A model generated the notes under the pieces. The model had not been told where the DNA came from. It worked only from the letters and a program-made list of their open reading frames with translations, and did no database searches. The position numbers and the translations under genes are program-made. Source: Gramella sp. AN32 (GTDB lineage: Bacteria > Bacteroidota > Bacteroidia > Flavobacteriales > Flavobacteriaceae). Taken from it: a DNA stretch of 64,000 bases. Shown here in pieces: positions 38,229 to 46,756 of this stretch (the stretch's first letter is position 1; every line of letters starts with the position of its first letter). The stretch spans positions 248,001-312,000 of the forward strand of contig NZ_QEYO01000003.1 of NCBI RefSeq assembly GCF_023718305.1, in the 5' to 3' direction.

Positions 38229-39653
38229 TTAATAACCTGGATTTTGTTCCATTAAACCATTACTCAGGTTGATCTCTCTCTGCGGAATAGGCAGTAACAA
38301 GTCTGTTGCACTGAAATTATAGCCATTTACATTTGAAAAGGCCGAAAGTACTTCCTGAGCGACCCCAAATCGAACCAGGTCGAAAAATCTATGGTTTTCA
38401 AACGCGAGTTCTACACGTCTTTCATCCAGTAAATCCTGCTTTGTTATGGATGTTACAGGATCTGTTAATCCAGCACGGTCACGTACTTTCTGAAAGGAAT
38501 TTAATGCGGCTGAAGCGCTCGTTTCCTGGCCTCCAGCCAGAATGGCTTCAACATGTAGAAGCAACACATCTGCATATCTGATAACGATCCAGTCATTTCC
38601 TGCCAATTCCGGGTTGCTGGCGGTAGGTTCTATTCCTAAGGATTCATCTCCGTTGGGTAGGTATTTCACTACCTGATATTGCGTGGGTTGGGCCATATCC
38701 TGTCTATAAGAATATGCTGTTCTGTTCCCTCCCATTGCGTCTAACGCTACTCTGGCATCAGCAGTTACATAGTTCACCCCACTGGTTCTACCAACCGAGT
38801 TTAACCATTCTGCGGAAATATTCTGACTATCTGAAGTAATATCTGATGTGTAGCCAACCGCAAAGATTACTTCGCTATTGCCTTCATTATAGAACACATC
38901 TTTAAATTCTGGTTCCAGAGAATAATCCCCGCTGGATATTACAGATTCCAATAACATCTGCGCCTCCGGATAATTTGTTCCCTGGGTGAGATAAACTTTG
39001 GCCAATAAGGTTTGAGCCGCCGCTTTTGATGCCCTATTCACATAGGTATTATCAAGGTTTTGAATGGCTGTTTCCAGATCGCTAATGATCAGCCCATAAA
39101 TTTCATCAGAGGATACTCTGGTATAGGCTACTTCTTTTTCCAACGGTCCTATTAATTTATCTATTAAAGGAACATCTCCATATAATCTAACCAGATTAAA
39201 ATAGGCGTAGGCCCTAACAAATTTTGCCTCAGCCTCAAAGCTTGCCGATTTTTCAGCAGAAGCAGCCTCCAGGTTTTCGAGAACTAGATTAGCCCTGTAT
39301 ATGATCTCGTAAAAGCTTATATAATAATTTGCTACAATACCATTGCTGGCAGTAACCGTATAACTTTCGAACTGTGCAGCTTCCCCCTCACTGGATTTGG
39401 TACGTGTATTATCACTACGCATTTCAGTTAGGTAATATTCTCTTTGAATACTGAAGTTATCATCCAGATTATTAGAATTTACCCCCTGTATCGCATCATA
39501 CATCCCTATTATTCCGGATTCTATCTCTTCATCATTTTGAAAATAGCCTATCGAAGAAATAGCAGATTCAGGTAAAGGCTCTAAGAAATTTTCTTCACAG
39601 GATACTGTTATAATAGATAAAAATCCAAAAACTAAATATTTTATTTTTTTCAT
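38229..39653 (-). CDS. SusD-like nutrient-binding lipoprotein (alginate)
   Basis: A lipoprotein of 474 residues with lipobox IITVSC. SusD family features are the N-terminal YFQNDEEIESGIIGMYDAIQ, TPR helices (FVRAYAYFNLVRLYGDVPLI), and the C-terminal ERRVELAFENHRFFDLVRFG, LLPIPQREINLS and terminal NPGY. It follows susC by 27 bp. Alginate specificity is inferred from the two PL7 genes downstream. Confidence 0.95.
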   Translation of the reverse strand: MKKIKYLVFGFLSIITVSCEENFLEPLPESAISSIGYFQNDEEIESGIIGMYDAIQGVNSNNLDDNFSIQREYYLTEMRSDNTRTKSSEGEAAQFESYTVTASNGIVANYYISFYEIIYRANLVLENLEAASAEKSASFEAEAKFVRAYAYFNLVRLYGDVPLIDKLIGPLEKEVAYTRVSSDEIYGLIISDLETAIQNLDNTYVNRASKAAAQTLLAKVYLTQGTNYPEAQMLLESVISSGDYSLEPEFKDVFYNEGNSEVIFAVGYTSDITSDSQNISAEWLNSVGRTSGVNYVTADARVALDAMGGNRTAYSYRQDMAQPTQYQVVKYLPNGDESLGIEPTASNPELAGNDWIVIRYADVLLLHVEAILAGGQETSASAALNSFQKVRDRAGLTDPVTSITKQDLLDERRVELAFENHRFFDLVRFGVAQEVLSAFSNVNGYNFSATDLLLPIPQREINLSNGLMEQNPGY

Positions 39654-39680
39654 AATTGTGTCTTTTATTCTTTCTTACAA

Positions 39681-42600
39681 TTAAAAATCAGCGTTTATAC
39701 CAATAGATATTGTTCTAAAAATTGGTGAACCTGCTCTTTGATAACCATAAGTTGTTGGCGAAGTATCATCAATAGATTCCGGGTTAAAACCGGTATAATC
39801 ATCAGCTGTCCAATATTTGAGGTTTTGTCCCGCTGCATAAATTCTCATGCTTTTCAATCCTATTTTAGAGGTTAGATCTATTGGCAAATTGTAACCAATA
39901 TTCACATTTCTAAGAGCTACGTAGGAAGCATCCTGAATGATCGCGTTTGTAAATATTTTTTCCCTGATAAAACCCTGGTTAGGTGTGGTAGCCGGGTTAA
40001 AATCCTGCCCGCTGTTGAAGTGATTGAAGATATATTGATCACCCATATTTCTAACTTCCGCTCCGTGACTTCCCTGAAACAGAAAACTTATATCAAGATT
40101 TCCAATTTTAAAATCATTGGTAAGGCTCCATATAAGATCCGGATAAGGATTTCCCAGAATGGTTTTATCATCATCATCTATAACCCCATCACCATTTAGG
40201 TCTTTCACATACACATCCTGAGCCTCACCACCAATTGGGAAGAAAGGTTGTTGCAGGTTTTCCAGGGCTATTTGTTCGTCTACTACCCAACCATAAAATG
40301 AGGACACGGGATTTCCTTCTAAATTAATCCATTCTGCAGCTCTTTTATCATCTACAATTTGAATTTGTCCATTTGAATCTGCAAAATCAGTAAGTTCATT
40401 TTCATTTTTTGAAGCTAATATTGTTGTGTTCCAGCTAAAGTTAGAATTGGAAACATTTCTTGTCCTTAATTCAACTTCCAATCCGCTATTTACTACTTCT
40501 CCAATATTTACCAGTGCATTTCTAAAACCGGTAGTGGCAGAAACAGGATTAAATAGCAATAATTGATCACTGGTACGTTTATAGTAATCTATCGATCCTG
40601 TTATACGGTTTTTAAAAAATCCAAAATCCAATCCGGGATTAATCTCCTGGGAACGTTCCCATTTCAAGTCTGGATTTGCAATGTTCAAGGCAATGTATGC
40701 TGACTCCAAACTACCACCTATAGTTGCTGAAGATGGCCCTAAAAGAGGTAAAGAAGGATAGAGATCTATGATATCATTGTTTGTATCCAGATCCTTATTT
40801 CCCGTAAACCCATAACTAACGCGGAATTTAAGGTTGCTGATAATACTGTTATTCTTCAGAAAATTTTCTTCGGCAATATCCCAACCTGCAGAGATCGCAG
40901 GAAAATCGCCATATTTATTATCGGCGCCAAAAACCGAGCTTCCATCCCGACGATAACTTACCGATGCCAGGTATTTATCAGCATAAGCATAATTTATCCT
41001 CGCGAAATAACTCTGAAACCTTTCAGAAAAAACGTAAGAGTCTATATCAGTCGCTACTGTAGCAGCAGAAAGGGTTCTAATCAAATCAGAAGTGTAACCG
41101 GTTCCCAAAGCACTACTGCCTTCATAATCCCATGTTTCAAAAGAAATTCCCGCGATGGCGTCAATTTCATGTTCTCCAATGGTCTTATCATAATTGAAAT
41201 AAGTTTCTGAAGCAATATGTATCCTTTTTTCATTTGATACATCATAACTGGCATCTGCTGCACCATTCCTGCTTGAGAGAACACCCTGCCATCTGTCACG
41301 CATGGTATGTTGATAATCGCCTGAAAGTGATGTTCGCAAACTTAAATCATCTACAATATCATATTCGCCATAGAAATTTCCGAAAACTTTAAATTTATAA
41401 TCGTTTCTATCCCTCTCTAAAACTTTAGCCGCAGGGTTTGTATTGGATGTATCACTTATATCTACCAGTGTACTTCCATCTCCGAATAGGTCATAATTAT
41501 CAAAATGGCGTTGAACAGCGTAATCTCCAATTTGCACATCAGGATATACATTACGATCTACATATTGAATGGTATTGGCATCATGGTAAAGTGGCAACCA
41601 TGGTGGCTGGCGTAAAATATCATGTGTAGAACCATCAAACCTTCTGGTATCGGTATAAGACGGTGCTAAATTTCCTCCAAAACGGAAGCGATCGCTCACC
41701 TTTGTATCTAATTTCAACCTTAGATTATATCTTTTATAATCATCGGTGAGTAACACCCCTTCATCATGCAGATATCCCAAGGAAATACTAAACTTTGTTT
41801 TATCTGTTCCACCTCTGGCGCTTAAGGAGTGATTCTGAATTATACCCCCATCGAATATAATATCCTGCCAGTCTCTATCTATTCCTATTTGCTGAATATA
41901 TTGCGTCCTGTTTGAAAGTTGACCGGTTGCAGCAAGTTCAGCCGCAGCGGTTTCCGCTACCGAAAAATAATAGGCATCACTTTGCCTGGCTTCTTTTACC
42001 CCGGTATAACCTTGATAACTAAAAACCGTTTTACCCTCTTTACCTTGCTTAGTGGTTATCAGGATAACACCGTTACTTCCCCTGGATCCATATATAGCAG
42101 CAGATGCTGCATCTTTGAGTACATCAAAAGACTCAACCTCACTCATATCAAGACTTCCTAAAAAATCATTGTCTACAACCAACCCGTCCACTACAATTAG
42201 CGGATCTGAACTTCCGGTTAAAGAACCTGTTCCCCTTATTCTAATTGTAGGTGCCGATCCAGCCTCTCCCTGTGTTGCCTGAATATTAACACCAGCAATT
42301 TGCCCCACGAGCGCATCGTCTACCCTCGAAACAGGTAATTGATCCAGATCTTCATTCACCACACTGGAAACGGCTCCGGTGAGATGGCTTTTCTTTCGAG
42401 TACCATAGCCGATAACGACTGTTTCCTGAAGCTGCTCTGCATTTGTGGACATTGCCAGATCCAATGTTTGCTGTTCATCAATAATAATTTCCTCTGTGGT
42501 AAAACCTATATATGTAAACTGAAGTACGTCTCCTTTTACTACATCGATTTCGTAATTACCATCAAAATCGGTCACTACCCCTCTGTTCGTACCTTTTATA

Positions 42601-42737
42601 AATACGTTAACTCCCGCCAGGGGAATTTGATCAGATTCTGAGGTAACTGTACCCGAAAGAAGAAAGCTCTCCTGCGCAATAAGATTTAAATGGCAGAAAA
42701 ACACCATTAAAACAATCGCAATTTTCTTCAAATTCAT
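39681..42737 (-). CDS. SusC-like TonB-dependent transporter (alginate)
   Basis: An outer-membrane importer of 1018 residues: signal peptide ending near NLIAQ, CarboxypepD_reg-like domain (about 25-100), TonB-box region QETVVIGYGTRKKS, plug with ALVGQIAGVNIQ and the signature GSNGVILITTKQG, then the barrel ending with an aromatic Phe. It leads the sus operon (susC-susD-PKD-PL7-PL7). Its leader is long, about 260 nt from the operator/promoter block at 42997-43038 to the ATG, and a possible small RNA lies opposite it. Confidence 0.95.
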   Translation of the reverse strand: MNLKKIAIVLMVFFCHLNLIAQESFLLSGTVTSESDQIPLAGVNVFIKGTNRGVVTDFDGNYEIDVVKGDVLQFTYIGFTTEEIIIDEQQTLDLAMSTNAEQLQETVVIGYGTRKKSHLTGAVSSVVNEDLDQLPVSRVDDALVGQIAGVNIQATQGEAGSAPTIRIRGTGSLTGSSDPLIVVDGLVVDNDFLGSLDMSEVESFDVLKDAASAAIYGSRGSNGVILITTKQGKEGKTVFSYQGYTGVKEARQSDAYYFSVAETAAAELAATGQLSNRTQYIQQIGIDRDWQDIIFDGGIIQNHSLSARGGTDKTKFSISLGYLHDEGVLLTDDYKRYNLRLKLDTKVSDRFRFGGNLAPSYTDTRRFDGSTHDILRQPPWLPLYHDANTIQYVDRNVYPDVQIGDYAVQRHFDNYDLFGDGSTLVDISDTSNTNPAAKVLERDRNDYKFKVFGNFYGEYDIVDDLSLRTSLSGDYQHTMRDRWQGVLSSRNGAADASYDVSNEKRIHIASETYFNYDKTIGEHEIDAIAGISFETWDYEGSSALGTGYTSDLIRTLSAATVATDIDSYVFSERFQSYFARINYAYADKYLASVSYRRDGSSVFGADNKYGDFPAISAGWDIAEENFLKNNSIISNLKFRVSYGFTGNKDLDTNNDIIDLYPSLPLLGPSSATIGGSLESAYIALNIANPDLKWERSQEINPGLDFGFFKNRITGSIDYYKRTSDQLLLFNPVSATTGFRNALVNIGEVVNSGLEVELRTRNVSNSNFSWNTTILASKNENELTDFADSNGQIQIVDDKRAAEWINLEGNPVSSFYGWVVDEQIALENLQQPFFPIGGEAQDVYVKDLNGDGVIDDDDKTILGNPYPDLIWSLTNDFKIGNLDISFLFQGSHGAEVRNMGDQYIFNHFNSGQDFNPATTPNQGFIREKIFTNAIIQDASYVALRNVNIGYNLPIDLTSKIGLKSMRIYAAGQNLKYWTADDYTGFNPESIDDTSPTTYGYQRAGSPIFRTISIGINADF

Positions 42738-42862
42738 AAGTTGTTCTTTTAGTTAATTTTTACTCTTTGATAAATTATTGCCAGTTGGCAATCTACTTGG
42801 TTCGACCGGTTCTTTTAATAGACATTCGTTAATTAAGAGAGAGTTGATTACTTATGAAATTG

Positions 42863-42870
42863 TATATTTG
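42863..42870 (+). promoter_or_regulatory. Predicted promoter for a small RNA opposite the susC leader
   Basis: TATATTTG matches the Bacteroidota -7 consensus TAnnTTTG. A TTG at 42844-42846 could serve as the -33 element, though the spacing of 16 bp is short. It points away from susC and is followed 63 bp later by a strong terminator. Confidence 0.4.
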
Positions 42871-42875
42871 CAGTA

Positions 42876-42963
42876 ATTGGTTACTATCAAGTAATCGACG
42901 TGTTTAAATGACTTCTCTCAAATGAAGTTTTTAAAAGGATAGGCGTGCACCTATCCTTTTTTT
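42876..42963 (+). ncRNA. Candidate small RNA antisense to the susC leader
   Basis: About 88 nt from the predicted start to the end of the T run. No open frame of note is present. A small hairpin (ACTTC 42911-42915 with GAAGT 42924-42928) precedes the terminator stem. If susC is transcribed from 43031-43038, its leader crosses this segment in the opposite sense. Small RNAs antisense to susC-type genes are known in Bacteroides. The evidence here is positional and structural only. Confidence 0.35.
42933..42963 (+). terminator. Rho-independent terminator in the susC upstream region
   Basis: An 11-bp perfect stem AAAAGGATAGG (42933-42943) pairs with CCTATCCTTTT (42950-42960), with a 6-base loop and T continuing to 42963. 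The T run is on the plus strand, while the nearest annotated genes on both sides are minus-strand. It therefore needs a plus-strand transcript to terminate, or acts as a leader hairpin in the susC mRNA. Confidence 0.65.
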
Positions 42964-42996
42964 ATTTTCTAATTTTTAAAATTTAAAGAACTTTTT

Positions 42997-43038
42997 TGGT
43001 AAACCAAATTGGTTTTCCAAACTGGTTTACCAAATATA
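42997..43038 (-). promoter_or_regulatory. Triple operator and promoter of the alginate sus operon
   Basis: TGGTAAACCA (42997-43006), TGGTTTTCCA (43010-43019) and TGGTTTACCA (43023-43032) start exactly 13 bp apart. A minus-strand -7 box TATATTTG (43038-43031) overlaps the last site, so a bound regulator would block transcription start. This is the only promoter of the set with three sites. Confidence 0.7.
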
Positions 43039-43117
43039 TGTTATTTATTTGTTAAGTAAAAAATTATTTGACAAAAAAATTTACTTTTTTTTATCAATTG
43101 TTTAATAACAGGGGTTT

Positions 43118-43462
43118 TCAAAAGAAATCTTCACGTATCGGACTGAAAACATCTATTAAGATACCTTCTTCTCTACAAATTGCTCCATGCATTTTATGCG
43201 GTGGGATATAAAACGAATCTCCACCTTCCATCATTTTAGTTTCCTCGCCAATGGTAAGCTCAAATTTTCCACTTTCCACATAGGTTACCTGAGAATGATG
43301 ATGCTCGTGCATGGGACCTATACCCCCCTTCTTAAAATGGACTTTCACCAGAAGTATCTTTTCGTCATATCCCATGATTTGTCTTCTCACACCTTCGCCA
43401 ACTGTTTCCCATTCAACTTCCTGAGCTTTTAAAAATTCTTTGCTTGTTCCTAAATCTTTCAT
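43118..43462 (-). CDS. kdgF: KdgF-like cupin (unsaturated uronate linearising enzyme)
   Basis: A small cytoplasmic cupin of 114 residues. The metal-binding motif is seen in GPMHEHHHSQVTYVESG and in PPHKMHGA. KdgF converts the unsaturated monouronates released by alginate or pectin lyases into the open-chain DEH, feeding the SDR step. The length fits the family. It follows the PL17 gene by 7 bp, which pairs monomer release with monomer linearisation. Confidence 0.9.
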   Translation of the reverse strand: MKDLGTSKEFLKAQEVEWETVGEGVRRQIMGYDEKILLVKVHFKKGGIGPMHEHHHSQVTYVESGKFELTIGEETKMMEGGDSFYIPPHKMHGAICREEGILIDVFSPIREDFF

Positions 43463-43469
43463 TTCATTA

Positions 43470-45716
43470 TTATTTAGTGATTATTGTATAGGGTCCTTCC
43501 CATGAGAACTCCTTTTCTTTAATTTTTACTTGATGTTTAGCTGAGGAAGAACTTTCCTCATTACTTAAAATGAATACGATCTTTTTTTCCTGTAAGCCCG
43601 TAATTTCGATTCCGGTATAGGCATCTATATCCAGTATTACTTTTATTTCCTCGATCTGGCTGAAGGAATTGCTTCCAAGCTCTGTTACCGGGCTATAGCT
43701 TCCATGCGGTTCCAGAATAGATATAAAAAGGGCATTCTTAGTATTCTTCTTTCTGGCGATATATACAGGGTCCCGTCTCAAATTAAATTTAGGGTCTGAA
43801 GCTCCAATCCTGGCCAGAATAATACTGTCATTACTTTTCAAAGCTTGTGTTAGCGTATAAAACCTGTTATTATAAGACCAGTTAAACCTCGTATTCCCTC
43901 CAGGTGCAATTCCTTTAGCTTCCGTCCACAGATGCTGGTAACCATTGCCAGTACCAAGTTTGTTAAGCTCATCGGGTGTTTCGTATTCAAAATTTGTAGC
44001 TATGATCTGCCCTGAATAATAAAATGGGAGGTCATACTGATTCTCGGTTTCTCCATCTATTCTGAAAATATCCAGTACCACAGGCTTTTGAAAAATATCA
44101 TTTGTAAGTAGCGCCAAGGTACGGTGCAGTTTGGTTCCCGGATAAGCATTCTCCTCAATAGCGCTGACTACTTGAATATTATCTTTTGTGAAGTCTGAAA
44201 AATATTTTTCTGAATGATATTTATTTCCGGTATCAAAATCTCCATTGAAGTGGGATTTTTCATTCTGAGTTATGGTATTATGGGCGATGCTTTGCTTCGC
44301 CCAGGAGGTATTTTCTTTTAAATATCCACCACCATTTTTAGGTTCTATATTCACAAACCTGGCAAATCCATAATCCTGTATCACCTCTTCCCCATCATTA
44401 TAAAAAGAGAAGGATAATTTATCATAATGTCCATGACTGTCTCCCTGGGAGGTATATTTAAAAACCAAAGAGAAAACATCGTCTGCTTTTTCTGAACGCA
44501 AAACCGTAACTCCACCTTTATTTCCCTGTGGACCATCAGTAAGATCTATAGATTGTTTTTTGAATTCTTCGGCCTTTCCCTGCTCGATCGCCATTGCTAC
44601 CGCCATTCCGGCATCGTCTAAACTAACTTTTCCCTGGCGTTCCGCTACAGAAAGTAAACCCGGATCCTGATCTCCATAATAATAGGCTGCGTCTACAGCA
44701 ATCACCACCGATTGGTTGAGTAAGGACATACCTTTTTGAGCGTCATTCAGCGGGAAAAAGTCTCCGTCCGCATCGGTGAGATTTAACAAGGCATAGACAG
44801 CTTTGATCAAAACACCATCTTTATAACTGAAAATTCCAATTTCGGGTCTCTTGTTTTCCAATTCTTTGGCAAACATCATAAACGGATACATCGCATATCT
44901 CTGGTAATAAGGTCCTTCGGTATAGTAGCCCGATGGTGAAAAGGCTTCTTCAATATTTGCCAGGAAACCGGCTTTCTGCCCTTCCTGCAAAATTAGACCG
45001 CCATCATCATCCCTGGCATTTTCAGGAATATTTGTTTCCTTTAAACCATATAAGGCCCGGTTCACCAACTCGTCATTTTTCATCACCAGCCCAATCATTC
45101 CTACCGCCGCGTTTCCCCAGGTACTATGATTATGGATCCTATTAAAGAATTTTGGGTTCCCAATGGATAGGAAGTTGGCGTAAGGCAAAAACAGGTCTTT
45201 TTCAAGATAATTTCTTTCATCTTCCGATAGATATTCATATATACTATCATACGCCTGACTCATGGCCACGAGCCAATTAGAATCATTTAAAGATTGCCAG
45301 AAAATTTTGCCTCTCGCATACGATCGTTCGGCCGGGTGTAACGGCAAATCAGGATAGATTTTAGCATATTGCAGCAACATTTCCTTGATATATTCGGCAT
45401 ATTTTTCCTCACCTAGAATTTTATAAAGTACACCCGCTTTTTGTGCAGTAGCATAATTTTTTTTATGGCGTTCGTGCGTATATCCACCCGCAAGGTCTTT
45501 GGGAACTGGAACCCGGATTTCTCTTTTCATTTCCTCATCTACCTCCTCCTTTACCTGCTGAAGGCTTGCATCAAATAATGGAACTTTTCCCAAATGGGAT
45601 TGTATATTTTCTATTCCTTTTTTAATAATTGATCCGGAATCTGTAATCTTTTCATTATGCTGTCCCTGAAGAGATAGAAAATTGAAAAGGAGAAAGATAA
45701 TTATTGAATTTTTCAT
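43470..45716 (-). CDS. Oligoalginate lyase, PL17 (heparinase II/III-like fold)
   Basis: An exported enzyme of about 748 residues. It has a signal peptide (MKNSIIIFLLFNFLSLQGQ), an N-terminal alpha/alpha toroid (about 25-380: RSYARGKIFWQSLNDSNW, NHSTWGNAAVG, SGYYTEGPYYQRYA) and a C-terminal heparinase II/III beta-sandwich (SQGDSHGHYDKLSFSFY, AHNTITQNEKSHF). PL17 enzymes release unsaturated monouronates from alginate oligosaccharides. The start is ATG 45716, with the operator 44 bp upstream; the longer frame runs from 45743. It is coupled to kdgF. Confidence 0.92.
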   Translation of the reverse strand: MKNSIIIFLLFNFLSLQGQHNEKITDSGSIIKKGIENIQSHLGKVPLFDASLQQVKEEVDEEMKREIRVPVPKDLAGGYTHERHKKNYATAQKAGVLYKILGEEKYAEYIKEMLLQYAKIYPDLPLHPAERSYARGKIFWQSLNDSNWLVAMSQAYDSIYEYLSEDERNYLEKDLFLPYANFLSIGNPKFFNRIHNHSTWGNAAVGMIGLVMKNDELVNRALYGLKETNIPENARDDDGGLILQEGQKAGFLANIEEAFSPSGYYTEGPYYQRYAMYPFMMFAKELENKRPEIGIFSYKDGVLIKAVYALLNLTDADGDFFPLNDAQKGMSLLNQSVVIAVDAAYYYGDQDPGLLSVAERQGKVSLDDAGMAVAMAIEQGKAEEFKKQSIDLTDGPQGNKGGVTVLRSEKADDVFSLVFKYTSQGDSHGHYDKLSFSFYNDGEEVIQDYGFARFVNIEPKNGGGYLKENTSWAKQSIAHNTITQNEKSHFNGDFDTGNKYHSEKYFSDFTKDNIQVVSAIEENAYPGTKLHRTLALLTNDIFQKPVVLDIFRIDGETENQYDLPFYYSGQIIATNFEYETPDELNKLGTGNGYQHLWTEAKGIAPGGNTRFNWSYNNRFYTLTQALKSNDSIILARIGASDPKFNLRRDPVYIARKKNTKNALFISILEPHGSYSPVTELGSNSFSQIEEIKVILDIDAYTGIEITGLQEKKIVFILSNEESSSSAKHQVKIKEKEFSWEGPYTIITK

Positions 45717-45759
45717 ACAAGGCTCACAAATTATAGACTGCAACTTAATAAATTAAAAT

Positions 45760-45782
45760 TGGTTTACCAAATTGGTTTACCA
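45760..45782 (-). promoter_or_regulatory. Tandem operator upstream of PL17-kdgF
   Basis: Two identical palindromes TGGTTTACCA at 45760-45769 and 45773-45782, starts 13 bp apart. A minus-strand TATATTGG, close to the -7 consensus, overlaps the second site. An 18-base AT-rich motif (45789-45806) beyond it recurs inverted at 43051-43068 near the susC operator. Confidence 0.7.
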
Positions 45783-45853
45783 ATATACAATAATTTTTTA
45801 CTTAACCAATAATTTCTTTTTCATAAAAAGGATAAACGCCATTTTATAAGGGA

Positions 45854-46624
45854 CTACATATTATAAACACCACCATTAATGTCCAGTGTAGCTCCTGTAA
45901 TAAAGCCGTCGTATTCAGAAGCCAAATAGATAACTGCCCGGGCTACGTCATCTGCGTTCCCTGCACGTTGAATAGGAATGCCTGTGATTGTTGCAGCCGC
46001 TGATTCTTTTGTGGTATGCGTATTGTGAAATGAAGTTCCAAGGATAAGGCCTGGCGCAACAGCATTAACGCGAATACCTTGAGGGCCAAGTTCTGTTGAG
46101 AGCGCCCGGGTATATGTTAAAATAGCACCTTTGCTGGTAGCATAAGCCAAAGATCCCGGATGCCCTCCTTTTCTTCCGGCAAGGGATGCCAAATTAACAA
46201 TACTGCTATGGTCATTTTTTGCCAAATAAGGTGCTGCAGCTCGTGTTACCAACATCATAGACGTAAGGTTGATGTCCATTACCTTATTCCAAAAATCAGT
46301 TTCCATTTCGCTTAACATCTTACGCGCCACAAGCGAACCTGCGTTGTTAATTAAAATGTCTATACCTCCTAAGGCTTTTACTGTTTTTTCCATCAATGCG
46401 TTAACATCGGTTTCTTTGGTGAGATCACCAGATATTGCAACCGCATTTACTCCATTATTATTTGCATAATTTACCAATTGGTTCGCTGCATCTGCACTGG
46501 AAAAATAGTGAATTGCCACATGGGCCCCGCTATTGATAAAGTGTTTGGTTATGGACTCACCAATGCCCTGGGCACCAGCTGTAATGAGTACATTCTTTCC
46601 TGTTAACTTAGTTTTTTGTTTCAT
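45854..46624 (-). CDS. SDR oxidoreductase, second candidate DEH reductase
   Basis: A classical SDR of 256 residues: TAGAQGIGESITKHF cofactor loop, NNAGSLVARK, catalytic Ser-Tyr-Lys in NLASLAGRK and YATSKGAILTYT, and a C-terminal DINGG. It lies in the secreted-lyase part of the alginate locus, between PL7 and PL17-kdgF. It could be the main DEH reductase or an isoenzyme using the other nicotinamide cofactor. The protein at 32285 is only a distant relative. The substrate is inferred. Confidence 0.8.
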   Translation of the reverse strand: MKQKTKLTGKNVLITAGAQGIGESITKHFINSGAHVAIHYFSSADAANQLVNYANNNGVNAVAISGDLTKETDVNALMEKTVKALGGIDILINNAGSLVARKMLSEMETDFWNKVMDINLTSMMLVTRAAAPYLAKNDHSSIVNLASLAGRKGGHPGSLAYATSKGAILTYTRALSTELGPQGIRVNAVAPGLILGTSFHNTHTTKESAAATITGIPIQRAGNADDVARAVIYLASEYDGFITGATLDINGGVYNM

Positions 46625-46650
46625 ATGTAGATATTTATTGTTTTTTTATG

Positions 46651-46720
46651 GTCATACCTGCCCGACCGGCAGGCGGGTGCAATTCGCATATCCCTGCCTG
46701 CCGGCCGGCAGGTTTATCGG
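46651..46720. repeat. GC-rich REP-like palindromes
   Basis: Two palindromic GC blocks lie in otherwise AT-rich DNA: CCTGCC/GGCAGG (46657-46673) and CCTGCCGGCCGGCAGG (46697-46712, perfect). They sit between the PL7 stop and the SDR start. This looks like a dispersed extragenic palindrome and may attenuate or stabilise the transcript that crosses it. Confidence 0.6.
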
Positions 46721-46756
46721 TGTTTGTATCGCATTCCCGTTATGCTCATTTCATGA

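Noticed and set aside
42781..42810. TGGTTCGACC near the susC start as a fourth operator
   Set aside because: It lacks the ACCA half and does not fit the 13-bp spacing; it may be a chance match.
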